Shown here: positions 37,147-46,635 of the stretch, in pieces
Position numbering within the stretch: the stretch's first letter is position 1
Layout: the number at the start of each line of letters is the position of its first letter
Assembly (NCBI GenBank): GCA_963821735.1
Contig: CAWGFK010000011.1
Coordinates: forward strand, 124,001-188,000
DNA: 64,000 nucleotides
Reading direction: 5' to 3'
Origin: Laspinema sp963821735
GTDB lineage: Bacteria > Cyanobacteriota > Cyanobacteriia > Cyanobacteriales > Laspinemataceae
Notes under the pieces: model-generated
Seen by the model: only the letters and a program-made list of their open reading frames with translations
The model's database searches: none
Told to the model about the DNA's origin: nothing
Translations under genes and position numbers: made by a program

Positions 37147-38790
37147 ATGAATCGCCCTCTGAAGTTTTATGATCCTGAACAGCGTCCTTGGCCGAATTCA
37201 CCCTTAGAGCAAACCAGTATGATCGGTCATACCACCCCCACCACAGTGCGCCTGTGGTTCCGGGTTTCTGAACGGGGGGAATACTGGTTGGTGGTGTCTT
37301 CTCGTCCCATTCCGACTCAGGGGATTCCTTTGTTGAGCTTAGGCGATCGCCGTGAGTACCAGTTACGCTTGACCACTCCGTCTCATACGGAAGAATTTTC
37401 CCCGGAAATTGTTCTCCCCATCTCACTTACCCCGGAAACCGACCTCACCGGCGTCATGGAACTGATGAATCTCACGCCGAATACTCGCTATTACTATGCG
37501 TTATTTGACCCCAACCGGGATTCTCCCTGGGAGTTGGGACATGAGGAACTCCTGTGGTTTCAGACTTTTCCGGAACATCCGAAAACCATCAATTTTGGCA
37601 TTTATAGTTGTCATATGCCTTATGAAGGGCGGCGTCTGGCCAATGTGGAAATGTGGGACCGATTTAACGAGGAACTCTCCAAGGTGAATGCGCGATTTGT
37701 GTTAGCAACGGGTGATCAAGTTTATGTGGATGGCAACTCTGACTTGAGTATCTGGGAATGGTTGCGGAAGGTCAAATCCCAGAATCCGACTCGCGAGGAT
37801 ATGATTACCTGGTATCGGGATATTTATCGAGGATATTGGGGAATTCCCGAAGTGCAGCGCATTTATCGGAGATTTCCCACTTATATGATCTGGGATGATC
37901 ATGAAATTGTCGATGGATGGGGGTCTTATACTCCCGATGAACTAGCGGGATTGCTAGATACCTCCTGGCAACTGCGAAATAAGTCGCAACAATTGCAGTT
38001 TGCTGAGGAAATGTTTGAGGCGGCCCGACAGGTTTATTGGGAATATGAACATTCTCATAATCCTGAGACTGATTTTGTCAATAATCAGTTTGACTATGGA
38101 TTTGATTGCGGACGTTGTGGGTTTTATGTCCTAGATATGCGCGGAAATCGCAATTATAATCGCGAACATCATCGGTCGTTAGGATTAAAACAGTGGAGTC
38201 GATTTGAAGCGTGGATGGCCAATGAGTATCAATCCGAGGCCGAGGTTTTATTTATTGTCTCTCCAGTCCCTGTGGTTCATTTAAGTAGTTTTGTGATTAA
38301 CAAAATTGACTTAAGTTTATTTGGATATCAAGATGACCAACGGGACCATTGGGAACATCAAAGCAATTGGGATGAGCGAAATCGTTTATTAAAGTTAGTC
38401 TTTCAGCTTTCCCAAGAGACGCAGCGGCGCGTTATTTTTATTAGTGGGGATGTTCATATTGGGGCGGCGTTTAAACTGTCTCATCCCGATTTTCCTGGGG
38501 CCAAGGTTTTTCAGGTGACTTCCAGTGGGATTGCTTACGCCCATTTGAAGGGAATGGAACGGCGGATTTTAGAAATGTTAGTTAAATCGGAAGGAGATTT
38601 AGGCGATCGCCCGGAAAATCAACCCTATCATTTTGAAAATTTAGCAGTCTGTCGTTATAACAATTTTGGCATTCTTCGGGTTACGGAAGAGGACTCGGGA
38701 GGGATGGAAGTCTGCTTTGATTTATATGGCGGAAATCGGGAAGAGAGTGGGGAACTATCTTTGTTGAAGACGAGTATAAATTTGGCATAA
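37147..38790 (+). CDS. PhoD-like alkaline phosphatase/phosphodiesterase
   Basis: The 547-residue protein starts MNRPLKFYDPEQRPWP. A fibronectin-like N-terminal domain (MIGHTTPTTVRLWFR) is followed by a PhoD-type metallophosphatase domain: FGIYSCHMPYEG, LATGDQVYVDGN (metal Asp), MIWDDHEIVDGWG (DDHE) and FISGDVHIGAA. No signal peptide is seen, so it may be cytoplasmic, unlike the exported Bacillus enzyme. The substrate is unknown. Its last 21 bp are duplicated in the tandem repeat that follows. Confidence 0.9.
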   Translation: MNRPLKFYDPEQRPWPNSPLEQTSMIGHTTPTTVRLWFRVSERGEYWLVVSSRPIPTQGIPLLSLGDRREYQLRLTTPSHTEEFSPEIVLPISLTPETDLTGVMELMNLTPNTRYYYALFDPNRDSPWELGHEELLWFQTFPEHPKTINFGIYSCHMPYEGRRLANVEMWDRFNEELSKVNARFVLATGDQVYVDGNSDLSIWEWLRKVKSQNPTREDMITWYRDIYRGYWGIPEVQRIYRRFPTYMIWDDHEIVDGWGSYTPDELAGLLDTSWQLRNKSQQLQFAEEMFEAARQVYWEYEHSHNPETDFVNNQFDYGFDCGRCGFYVLDMRGNRNYNREHHRSLGLKQWSRFEAWMANEYQSEAEVLFIVSPVPVVHLSSFVINKIDLSLFGYQDDQRDHWEHQSNWDERNRLLKLVFQLSQETQRRVIFISGDVHIGAAFKLSHPDFPGAKVFQVTSSGIAYAHLKGMERRILEMLVKSEGDLGDRPENQPYHFENLAVCRYNNFGILRVTEEDSGGMEVCFDLYGGNREESGELSLLKTSINLA

Positions 38791-38929
38791 ATGGGGAACC
38801 CCACCCTAACCCTCCCCTTGCCAAGGGGAGGGGACCGGAGGTGGATTAAAACGAGTATAAATCTGGCATAAATGGGGGACCCCACCCTAACCCTCCCCTT
38901 GCCAAGGGGAGGGGACCGGAGGTGGATTC
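38770..38929. repeat. 81-bp tandem duplication overlapping the PhoD gene end
   Basis: Unit starts at 38770 and 38851. Each holds ACGAGTATAAAT(T/C)TGGCATAA (the gene's last codons in copy 1) and the palindrome CCTCCCC-TTGCCAA-GGGGAGG. The duplication therefore copied the 3' end of the coding region with its stop codon. Confidence 0.9.
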
Positions 38930-39035
38930 AAGTGAAGGAAATCAGGAGATATTGTCAAAAATATGTTCAAAATTCTATTCATTTTGAGCCATTCTGACCA
39001 CTTTAATATCTCACTAAAGGCTATCTAAATCGGGT

Positions 39036-39071
39036 TCCCTCCCCGATGTCATGGGGAGGGTTAGGGTGGGG
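39036..39071. repeat. CCCTCCCC...GGGGAGGG palindrome, diverged copy
   Basis: CCCTCCCC-GATGTCAT-GGGGAGGG followed by TTAGGGTGGGG. It has the same outer arms as the 38770 repeat in inverted orientation but a different loop. It lies 27 bp from the mutS stop. Confidence 0.7.
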
Positions 39072-39097
39072 TTCTTCTCCTAACATCCGAACCTTGT

Positions 39098-41761
39098 TTA
39101 AAAATCAAACATATCTAATTGTTCCGTCGATTCCGAAGAATTCACTCCCTCTTTCTTCGCCCCTTTGCGGAGTCCGACGGCAATTTTACTATGCTTTTCA
39201 ATCTGACTCATCACCTCTTTTGCTCGTTGAATCACCACTGGAGGTAACCCCGCTAACCGTCCTGCTTCAATGCCATAAGAACGGTCCGCACCTCCGGGTT
39301 GGACTTGATGTAAAAACACGATTTCATCGGCTAATTCCCGAACAGTGACTTGATAATTGGCAACATTCGGAAGAATGGATGCGAGTTCATTCATTTCATG
39401 GTAATGGGTGGCGAAAATGGTGCGGGAGCGAATTTCTGTGGCTAAATATTCGGCAACGGACCACGCAATGGATAATCCATCAAAGGTAGCGGTTCCTCGG
39501 CCAATTTCATCGAGTAAAACTAGGGATTTAGGGGAGGCATGATTGAGAATATTGGCGGTTTCATTCATTTCTACCATGAAGGTGGATTGACCTGTTGCTA
39601 AGTCATCCACTGCGCCAACTCGGGTAAAGATGCGATCGCAAATTCCTAAAGTGGCGGAAGTTGCTGGAATAAAACTCCCCGTTTGTGCCAATAACTGAAT
39701 TAATCCCACCTGCCGTAAATAGCAACTCTTGCCACTGGCATTCGGTCCAGTTAAAATAATTAAATCCGGTGCAAGGCGATGATCACCTTCAGATTTGTCC
39801 GGTTCTTCGGCATTCCCCAATCGCGTGGAATTCGGCACAAATAACCCTGCTGGAATCGAATATTCTACTACAGGATGACGACCATTGGTAATTCTTAATT
39901 CTCGATTTTCTACCATTTGCGGACGGCAATATCCCCGGTCGATCGCAATTTCAGCGAATCCACATAAAACATCGATCGCCGCCACTGCTTTGGCAACATT
40001 GCGAATCATTGCTGCATATTCTCCCACCTGCGATCGCAACTGGACGAAAATCTCATATTCTAATTTATTCAAATCCTCCTGTGCCGTCAGAATCCTTGAT
40101 TCCCTTTCTTTCAACTCCGGCGTAATATACCGTTCTTCATTGGTCAACGTTTGCCGACGCACATAATCCGCAGGCGCTTGTTCACTTTTTGAACGAGAAA
40201 TGCTGATATAATATCCAAAAGTCTTATTATACCCCACTTTTAACGTTGAAATTCCCGTGCGTTCTCGTTCTCGCACTTCCAAATTTGCCAACCATTGTTG
40301 ATCGCCTTCAACCAGCGATCGCATCTCATCCAACGCCTCATAAACATTCGGACGAATCAACCCTCCATCGGTTAAATGTAGCGGCGGTGATTCCACAATC
40401 GCCCGTTTTAAGCGAACCGCCAATGTTTCTAGTTCTGAGGACACTTGTTGTAAGGGTTTCAAATAGGGAGAATTCCCTTGTTGTGCCAAGGTGGAGAGTT
40501 CCGGCAATTTCGCCAAAGAATCCGCCAATGCAATTAAATCCCGAGCATTTGCTGTACCCGAACCTGCGCGAACCGTGAGGCGTTCGATGTCATAGATTTC
40601 TGATAACAACTTTTGAATTTCTTCGCGCAGTTCCGTTTTTTGGACTAATTCCTCCACCGTATCCTGTCGCGCTTGAATGCCTTTAATCTTCAGCAAAGGT
40701 TGCAAAATCCACCGCCGTAATGCTCTCCCACCCATTGCGGTTTTTGTGCAGTCGATCGCCCATAACAACGACCCATAAAATGTGCCATCCCGCACAGTTT
40801 GCGTAATTTCTAAATTGCGGCGAGTTTGAGCATCGACAATTAAATAATCCGCTAAGGTATAACTTCTAACCAATTGCAGGGGAATCCGATTTTCCTTTTG
40901 CGTTGCTTCCAGATATTCCAATAATCCCCCTGCTGCACGCACCGCTAAGGGGAGATTTTCACATCCCACCCCTTCCAAACTGCGGAGTTTGAAATATTGG
41001 AAAATCCGCTGACGTGCTTCGACTAAGGTAAAAGGTTTTTGCGATCGCAGAGAATAGCAAAAGCAGGAAGGGAGATACTCCGAGAGATGTTGGGATTTTT
41101 CCCCGGGGCGTAACAATGTACCAATATCCGGCGCATTCGTCGGGACCAACACTTCCGACGGTTGCAGACGCATGAGTTCTTGTGCGAGATGTTCTAAATC
41201 TTCCGCTTGGGTGGTGAAGAATTCCCCAGTGGAAATATCTGTATAAGCCAATCCCCACTGATTTCCCGCCATGACGACTGCCGCTAAAAAGTTATTGGTG
41301 CGCGCTTTGAGCATTCCATCTTCCAGGATTGTACCCGGGGTAATCACCCGAGTCACTTCGCGCCGGACTAACCCTTTTGCTTCCGCAGCATCTTCAACTT
41401 GATCGCACACGGCGACGGAGTAGCCTTTTTCCACCAATTGCATGGCATACCGTTCTAAGGCATGATGGGGGACTCCCGTCATGGGGACTCGTCCCACATC
41501 TCCCCCTTGTTTACTGGTGAGGACTAATTCCAATTCTCGCGCCACAACGATCGCATCCTGGAAAAAGGTTTCAAAGAAATCTCCCACCCGATACAACAGC
41601 AGGGAATGGGGATATTGATCCTTGACTTCTGCATAATGCCGATACATCGCCGAGAGGCGACTGCGATCGAGTTCGCGATAGTCAGCATTGGTAATATGGG
41701 TCTGGGTCGTTTTAATCCCAGTCATATCTGTTGGGGTAGATGCAGAGGGACGATCGCTCAT
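39098..41761 (-). CDS. mutS: DNA mismatch repair protein MutS
   Basis: The 887-residue protein starts MSDRPSASTPTDMTG; an earlier Met at 41791 is possible. The mismatch-contact motif is in LLYRVGDFFETFFQDA (Phe-x-Glu). Connector, lever and clamp domains follow, then the ATPase: LTGPNASGKSCYLRQ (Walker A), LVLLDEIGRGTATFDG (Walker B) and TIFATHYHEMNEL. It binds mismatches and starts repair with MutL. Full length and intact. Confidence 0.97.
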   Translation of the reverse strand: MSDRPSASTPTDMTGIKTTQTHITNADYRELDRSRLSAMYRHYAEVKDQYPHSLLLYRVGDFFETFFQDAIVVARELELVLTSKQGGDVGRVPMTGVPHHALERYAMQLVEKGYSVAVCDQVEDAAEAKGLVRREVTRVITPGTILEDGMLKARTNNFLAAVVMAGNQWGLAYTDISTGEFFTTQAEDLEHLAQELMRLQPSEVLVPTNAPDIGTLLRPGEKSQHLSEYLPSCFCYSLRSQKPFTLVEARQRIFQYFKLRSLEGVGCENLPLAVRAAGGLLEYLEATQKENRIPLQLVRSYTLADYLIVDAQTRRNLEITQTVRDGTFYGSLLWAIDCTKTAMGGRALRRWILQPLLKIKGIQARQDTVEELVQKTELREEIQKLLSEIYDIERLTVRAGSGTANARDLIALADSLAKLPELSTLAQQGNSPYLKPLQQVSSELETLAVRLKRAIVESPPLHLTDGGLIRPNVYEALDEMRSLVEGDQQWLANLEVRERERTGISTLKVGYNKTFGYYISISRSKSEQAPADYVRRQTLTNEERYITPELKERESRILTAQEDLNKLEYEIFVQLRSQVGEYAAMIRNVAKAVAAIDVLCGFAEIAIDRGYCRPQMVENRELRITNGRHPVVEYSIPAGLFVPNSTRLGNAEEPDKSEGDHRLAPDLIILTGPNASGKSCYLRQVGLIQLLAQTGSFIPATSATLGICDRIFTRVGAVDDLATGQSTFMVEMNETANILNHASPKSLVLLDEIGRGTATFDGLSIAWSVAEYLATEIRSRTIFATHYHEMNELASILPNVANYQVTVRELADEIVFLHQVQPGGADRSYGIEAGRLAGLPPVVIQRAKEVMSQIEKHSKIAVGLRKGAKKEGVNSSESTEQLDMFDF

Positions 41762-41994
41762 GGGTTTATCCAGAATCCAAACACAGGGCAAGCCATTCGG
41801 CTGTTTATAGATAATAAACTGCCGCTATCCCCGATGTTCTAAAAACTTGCGGAAATCTCCCATCGGTTAGCGGGAGAGGCGATCGCCACAGGTGGGAGTC
41901 TCCCTCAGTTGCATTGGGTCCCCAATTCCTCTATAATCCAGATTCTCTATGACTAATACCCAATGCGGTTATAACAAAGTCGGTTATGTGAATT

Positions 41995-42050
41995 AGCCCG
42001 CGCAGGCGGGCTTTGTCCGTGTAGCCCCACCCTTGAGGGTGTGGGTTTTT
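41995..42050 (+). repeat. Dispersed two-hairpin repeat, family A, copy 7
   Basis: First stem AGCCCGCGCAGGCGGGCT, where C:G replaces the T:A pair of other copies. Second stem ACCCTTGAGGGT, then GTGGGTTTTT. It lies in the trmJ leader. Confidence 0.8.
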
Positions 42051-42098
42051 AATACCGTATTCCGGATAAGAAGCATCCCCACCCCGATCATTCCCACC

Positions 42099-42872
42099 AT
42101 GAGTCAAAGCGCATTAGCCAGAATTCGGATCGTGCTGGTAGAACCGGCTGGCCCCTTAAACGTGGGTTCAGTGGCGCGAGTGATGAAAAATATGGGCTTG
42201 TCTCAGTTAGTCTTGGTGAATCCCCAGTGCGATCGCCAGGATGAATGGGCGATTAAAATGGCCGTACATGGGGCAGATATTTTAGAATCCGCCCAAATTG
42301 TCAACGAACTCCCACAGGCCCTGGTGGGATGTCAACGGGCGATCGCAACCACCGGGCGTTCCAGGTCCTTACCCACAGACTTAGAAACCCCCCGAGTCGC
42401 CCTCCCTTGGCTATTAGAAACCCCCTCCGCCTTAATTTTTGGCCGGGAAGACAGAGGATTGAGCAACGATGAGCTCAACTACGCCCAGCGATTCGTGCAA
42501 ATTCCCGCCAGTCCCGAGTATCCTTCCTTAAACTTGGCCCAATCCGTCGCCGTTTGCGCCACCGAACTGTACCAACAGGCGACTGGACTCGCAGAAGACC
42601 ACTCCAGCAACCCGTCCCCCTTCATCAGCGCCAGTTCTAGCCTTCCCACCGCCTCCCTAGAGGAATTAGAAGGATATTATCAACACTTAGAACGATTGCT
42701 CTTAGAAATTGGGTATCTTTATCCTCATACTGCGCCCCGGAGACTGGAAAAATTCCGACGGTTGTACAATCGAGCGCAATTATCCAGTCAAGAAGTCGCC
42801 ATGTTGCGGGGAATCTTGACACAAATGGAGTGGGCATTGTCCCAAGGATCTGAGGTTGGTGATACGCTATAA
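42099..42872 (+). CDS. trmJ: tRNA (cytidine/uridine-2'-O-)-methyltransferase TrmJ-like
   Basis: The 257-residue SPOUT methyltransferase starts MSQSALARIRIVLVEPAGPL. Motif 1 is LVEPAGPLNVGSVARVMKNM, motif 2 ALIFGREDRGLSNDEL, motif 3 IPASPEYPSLNLAQSVAVCA (trefoil knot). A C-terminal helical extension (LLLEIGYLYPHTAPRRLEKF) is typical of TrmJ, which methylates position 32 of tRNA. Residues upstream of 42099 in this frame come from the repeat and are rejected. Confidence 0.93.
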   Translation: MSQSALARIRIVLVEPAGPLNVGSVARVMKNMGLSQLVLVNPQCDRQDEWAIKMAVHGADILESAQIVNELPQALVGCQRAIATTGRSRSLPTDLETPRVALPWLLETPSALIFGREDRGLSNDELNYAQRFVQIPASPEYPSLNLAQSVAVCATELYQQATGLAEDHSSNPSPFISASSSLPTASLEELEGYYQHLERLLLEIGYLYPHTAPRRLEKFRRLYNRAQLSSQEVAMLRGILTQMEWALSQGSEVGDTL

Positions 42873-43077
42873 GCGTTATAGCCTTTGATTAGAGAAATTC
42901 TCAAGCAACCCGGTTTCTGCCCCGGAGTTTCTGCCCAGGGTTGTCTACGCGATCGCCAAAAGAGTGCCTGAAGGGGTTACGATTGACGATGCTGCGGGCA
43001 AAACTGAGCCTAAGAAATGGGACTTAGGGAGTGGGTGAGCCTAACAAGCAGCAAGAACGAAACAAGAGGAGTGTGGT

Positions 43078-44703
43078 GTGGCTCAAAGGTCTCCAATTCG
43101 GTCATTTTTGTCGGTGGTGCCTTCGGAAAAAGCGGAGTCTGGCGAACCGACAAAGCGGGTAAAAAAAACAAAAACCAAGACATCGGGGAAAAAAGCAACC
43201 CAATCCGCTTCCCGTAAATCGGCCCCCGGGACCCGTGGCGATCGCCAGGGAGGGCCAACCCGGGACCCCAGAACAACCGGGTCCCCAATTCCACCCTTTT
43301 ATGAGGGAGAAAATGGACCCCTGCCATCCTCGGGATCGCCCGCAGGCAGACAACAGCAACAATCTCAACAGTTAGCTGAACAATTGCGAATGGGCCGGGT
43401 CCCTCGTTCCCGGAACCAACCCGATTATGCCAGTTCGGACAATCCCCGCCCTCCTCGGGGCTCCAAATCCCTCGATCGCCTCGCCGAACAACGCCCCTCA
43501 ACCTTTACTCGTTCTACCCCCCTGAGTCGTCAGCTTGCCAAAGACGGATCCGACTCTCCCCGGGAACGAGTTTCGGGACGAAAACCCTCAGATTCGGGAA
43601 ATAAACCCCCGCGCAAGCGGACCCCGAAAGCGCAATCTAAACGCCCTGCCGGGACTTCCTCCAAAGCGAGTTCTCCCCAAACCAGAACCCGGAAAACCCC
43701 CGAGAAGAAACCAAAACGGACCAAAATTTCGCCCCTGATTTATGGGGCGCGGTTGCTGATTCTCGGGGTGGGACTCGGAGTCCTCGCGGGCACCCTCTTA
43801 TCGATATGGAATCCGGCGGATAACTACACCGTGGGGGCATCTGGAAACACTGAAACCCAAGAAGAACAGCAGGAACAGACTGCTGCTGCCTATAATCTCC
43901 AGGCCCTGCCTATCAGCCAGGAAATCACAACCCTCAAACAAAAATTGCAGGAAATGGCGGCAGAACATCCGGAATTGACCCCAGGGGTTTATGCCATTGA
44001 ATTGGATACAGGAGCCTATCTGGACTTGAATGGAACCCAGAGATTTTCCGCTGCCAGTACGATTAAAGTGCCGATTTTAATTGCATTTTTCCAAGACGTG
44101 GATGCGGGAAAAATTACCCTGGATGAAATGCTGACCATGAAAGAGGAGCATATTGCCGAAGGGTCCGGGGATATGCAGTTCACCGAACCGGGGACGAGGT
44201 ACAGCGCCCTAGAGACGGCGACTAAAATGAGCCAGATTAGCGATAATACGGCGACCAATATGCTAATTGAGCGGTTGGGGGGTGCTGCGGCCCTGAATCA
44301 GCGCTTTGCCTCCTGGGGATTGAGCAACACAGCGATCGCCAACCCGCTTCCGGATTTAGAGGGGACCAACACCACCAGTCCCCAAGATTTGGTACAGGTG
44401 ATGGGACTGGTAGAACGGGGACAGGTGCTGTCTTTGAGAAGTCGCGATCGCCTGTTGAAGATTATGCAAAGCACAGTGAATAATTCCCTACTCCCCCAAG
44501 GATTGGGTGACGGCGCAGTGATTGCCCACAAAACCGGGGATATTGGGACCGCCATTTCCGATGCGGGATTGGTGGATATGCCCAATGGCAGGCGTTATTT
44601 AATCGCGGCGATCGTCAAACGTCCCCACAACGACCCAGCAGCAGAAGAGTTAATCCGGCAAATGTCCCAAGTGGTTTACCAATCCTTTAGTGGAGAACTC
44701 TAA
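43078..44703 (+). CDS. Membrane-anchored class A beta-lactamase-like serine hydrolase
   Basis: The 541-residue protein starts at GTG. About 215 N-terminal residues are very basic, Ser/Pro-rich and probably disordered. A single membrane segment (LLILGVGLGVLAGTLLSIW, about 226-244) places the C-terminal catalytic domain outside the cytoplasm. Active-site motifs: Ser327-Thr-Ile-Lys330 (SxxK), Ser388-Asp-Asn390 (SDN) and Lys485-Thr-Gly487 (KTG). The omega-loop region reads NPLPDLEGTNTTSPQDL. It may be a true beta-lactamase or a peptidoglycan-active relative; the sequence does not decide. Confidence 0.88.
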   Translation: MAQRSPIRSFLSVVPSEKAESGEPTKRVKKTKTKTSGKKATQSASRKSAPGTRGDRQGGPTRDPRTTGSPIPPFYEGENGPLPSSGSPAGRQQQQSQQLAEQLRMGRVPRSRNQPDYASSDNPRPPRGSKSLDRLAEQRPSTFTRSTPLSRQLAKDGSDSPRERVSGRKPSDSGNKPPRKRTPKAQSKRPAGTSSKASSPQTRTRKTPEKKPKRTKISPLIYGARLLILGVGLGVLAGTLLSIWNPADNYTVGASGNTETQEEQQEQTAAAYNLQALPISQEITTLKQKLQEMAAEHPELTPGVYAIELDTGAYLDLNGTQRFSAASTIKVPILIAFFQDVDAGKITLDEMLTMKEEHIAEGSGDMQFTEPGTRYSALETATKMSQISDNTATNMLIERLGGAAALNQRFASWGLSNTAIANPLPDLEGTNTTSPQDLVQVMGLVERGQVLSLRSRDRLLKIMQSTVNNSLLPQGLGDGAVIAHKTGDIGTAISDAGLVDMPNGRRYLIAAIVKRPHNDPAAEELIRQMSQVVYQSFSGEL

Positions 44704-44725
44704 CCAGGAGACCCTGACCCCTTAC

Positions 44726-44912
44726 CTCCGGTCCCCTCCCCTTGGCAAGGGGAGGGTTAGGGTGGGGTCCTCCTGACGTAGCGAGATCCAAGTCAGGAAG
44801 AAATAGGGTGGACCAGCCTCCATACAGGCGCGATCGCCTCATGAAAGTGGGTGACGGGGCGATCGCCCAAGAAGAACCCCACCCTAACCCTCCCCTTGCC
44901 AAGGGGAGGGGA
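44726..44912. repeat. Inverted pair of CCCTCCCC/GGGGAGGG palindromes
   Basis: Copies at 44726-44768 (ending GGTTAGGGTGGGG) and 44877-44912 (starting CCCCACCCTAACC) face each other about 110 bp apart, so the whole stretch could form a long hairpin. The same family occurs at 38799, 38880 and 39036. No gene is seen in 44704-45106. Confidence 0.8.
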
Positions 44913-45106
44913 CAAGAAAGAGTGCTTTAAGTGTAAAAAATGTATTTGGTAAGGAACTTGGCCCCCAGGGTTCTCCATTTTCCGAGGGATTCTCCCGGCA
45001 ACATTAGCGGTGTCGATAGCGGATGTGCCAAAATCCAGATAGGTGAACTACCCGGATTCAGGACAACCCATCGGGACTGCTTTTTTGTTTGCTAGGAGAA
45101 AATTTA

Positions 45107-46342
45107 ATGAAAGTTTCTATCCATCCAGCCCTAAGTGATGCCAATATAGACGCGGGTCAACCCAGTTCTCAGCGTCAACTTTCCCTATCCATTTCCGCGA
45201 TCGCCGCCGGTTTAGAAACCGCTGTCCCCCTGAACCTCTGCCTGATTTTGGACCATAGCGGATCCATGACTGGACGTCCGTTAACCACGGTGAAAGAGGC
45301 TGCCTATCGCCTGATTGATCGACTCAAACCCGGCGATCGCCTCAGCATTGTCGCCTTCGATCATCGCGCCAAAGTGATTGTTTCCAATCAGGCGATCGAA
45401 GATACCAGTCGCATCAAAAAACAAATCGACAAACTCAAAGCCGATGGCGGGACTGCGATCGATGAAGGCATGAAAAAAGGCATGGAAGAACTCAAAAAAG
45501 GCGCAAACGGCACCGTCTCCCAAGCTTTCATCCTCACTGATGGCGAAAACGAACATGGCAGCAACGATCGCTGTCTGAAATTAGCCTCCGAAGCAGCAGA
45601 CGCCAACCTCACTCTCAATACCCTCGGCTTTGGGGATCACTGGAACTTAGATGTGCTCGAATCCATTGCCACTGCCGCCCGAGGTGCATTGTCTCATATC
45701 GAACGCCCGGAACAAGCCGTCGAAGAGTTTAGCCGCTTATTCAGTCGGATTCAATCCGTTGCCTTAACCAATGCTTACCTGCAACTGAAGCTAATGCCGA
45801 AAGTTCGCCTTGCGGAACTCAAACCCATCGCCCAAGTCTCACCAGAAACCATCGAACTCCCGGTGGAAGCCAAGAATGGACTGTTTGAGGTGCGCTTAGG
45901 GGATATTATGACCACCGAACGGGTGATTTTAGCCAACTTATATATTGGCAAATTTAATGAAGGCAAACAAACCCTCGCGGAATTGCAAATTCGGTATGAT
46001 GACCCTTCCGCAGGACGGAAACAGATACTCAGTGATCCGGTCCTGATCGATGCCAATGTATTGAGTGCCTATCACCCGGCGATCGACCCCACGGTACAGC
46101 AGCATACCCTCGCCTTAGCCAAATATCGGCAAACTCAAATTGCCGAACAGAAAATCCAACAAGGCGATCGGGCAGGTGCCGCCACCATGCTGCAAACTGC
46201 TGCCAAAACTGCCTTACAAATGGGCGACAAAGGCGGAGCAACCGTCCTTCAAACCAGTGCTACCCGCCTCCAAGAGGGACAAGAACTCTCCGAAGCCGAT
46301 CGCAAAAAAACCCGCATCGTCTCCAAAACCATTTTGCAATAA
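45107..46342 (+). CDS. VWA-domain protein
   Basis: The 411-residue protein starts MKVSIHPALSDANIDAGQPS with AGGAG nine bases upstream. It holds a von Willebrand A domain with a MIDAS metal site (LILDHSGSM, i.e. DxSxS; the Thr in DGGTAIDEG; FILTDGENEHG). A beta-sandwich-like middle and helical tail (AATMLQTAAKTALQMG) follow. It has no signal peptide or membrane segment. Such cyanobacterial proteins are common and of unclear role. A terminator follows. Confidence 0.88.
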   Translation: MKVSIHPALSDANIDAGQPSSQRQLSLSISAIAAGLETAVPLNLCLILDHSGSMTGRPLTTVKEAAYRLIDRLKPGDRLSIVAFDHRAKVIVSNQAIEDTSRIKKQIDKLKADGGTAIDEGMKKGMEELKKGANGTVSQAFILTDGENEHGSNDRCLKLASEAADANLTLNTLGFGDHWNLDVLESIATAARGALSHIERPEQAVEEFSRLFSRIQSVALTNAYLQLKLMPKVRLAELKPIAQVSPETIELPVEAKNGLFEVRLGDIMTTERVILANLYIGKFNEGKQTLAELQIRYDDPSAGRKQILSDPVLIDANVLSAYHPAIDPTVQQHTLALAKYRQTQIAEQKIQQGDRAGAATMLQTAAKTALQMGDKGGATVLQTSATRLQEGQELSEADRKKTRIVSKTILQ

Positions 46343-46352
46343 TATTCAAAAC

Positions 46353-46384
46353 AAAAGCGGCAGATGCCCATTTCTGCCGCTTTT
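46353..46384 (+). terminator. Rho-independent terminator of the VWA gene
   Basis: Arms AAAAGCGGCAGA and TCTGCCGCTTTT around a seven-base loop, ten bases after the stop codon. Confidence 0.85.
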
Positions 46385-46436
46385 CCACTCCATCCCCTTC
46401 CCTCAATTTTGGATCAAGCCTTCAGGCTTTCTCCGT

Positions 46437-46498
46437 CGTTCGTAGTAACGACTTCAGTCGTACTCTTTCTGGGTTCGTAGTAACGACTTCAGTCGTTA
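46437..46498. repeat. Two GTAGTAACGACTTCAGTCGTT-family repeats
   Basis: Two direct copies of TTCGTAGTAACGACTTCAGT, 37 bp apart, each with the near-palindrome AACGACTTCAGTCGTT (the first ends in A). Confidence 0.8.
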
Positions 46499-46545
46499 AC
46501 CCTCTTAGTTCAGAGATTTTAATTTTTGGCTCCCCCTAAATATTA

Positions 46546-46575
46546 AACCTCCCCTGATCCAAATCAGAGGAGGTC
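46546..46575 (-). terminator. Terminator of the PEP-CTERM gene
   Basis: On the minus strand, ACCTCCTCTGAT pairs with ATCAGGGGAGGT (one mismatch) around TTGG and is followed by TTTAATATT, about 60 bp past the stop codon. Confidence 0.6.
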
Positions 46576-46635
46576 AAAAAATGATGCAGTTCAAACGGGC
46601 AATTTTAATCAATCCCTTGCGAATCAAAATTGAAT

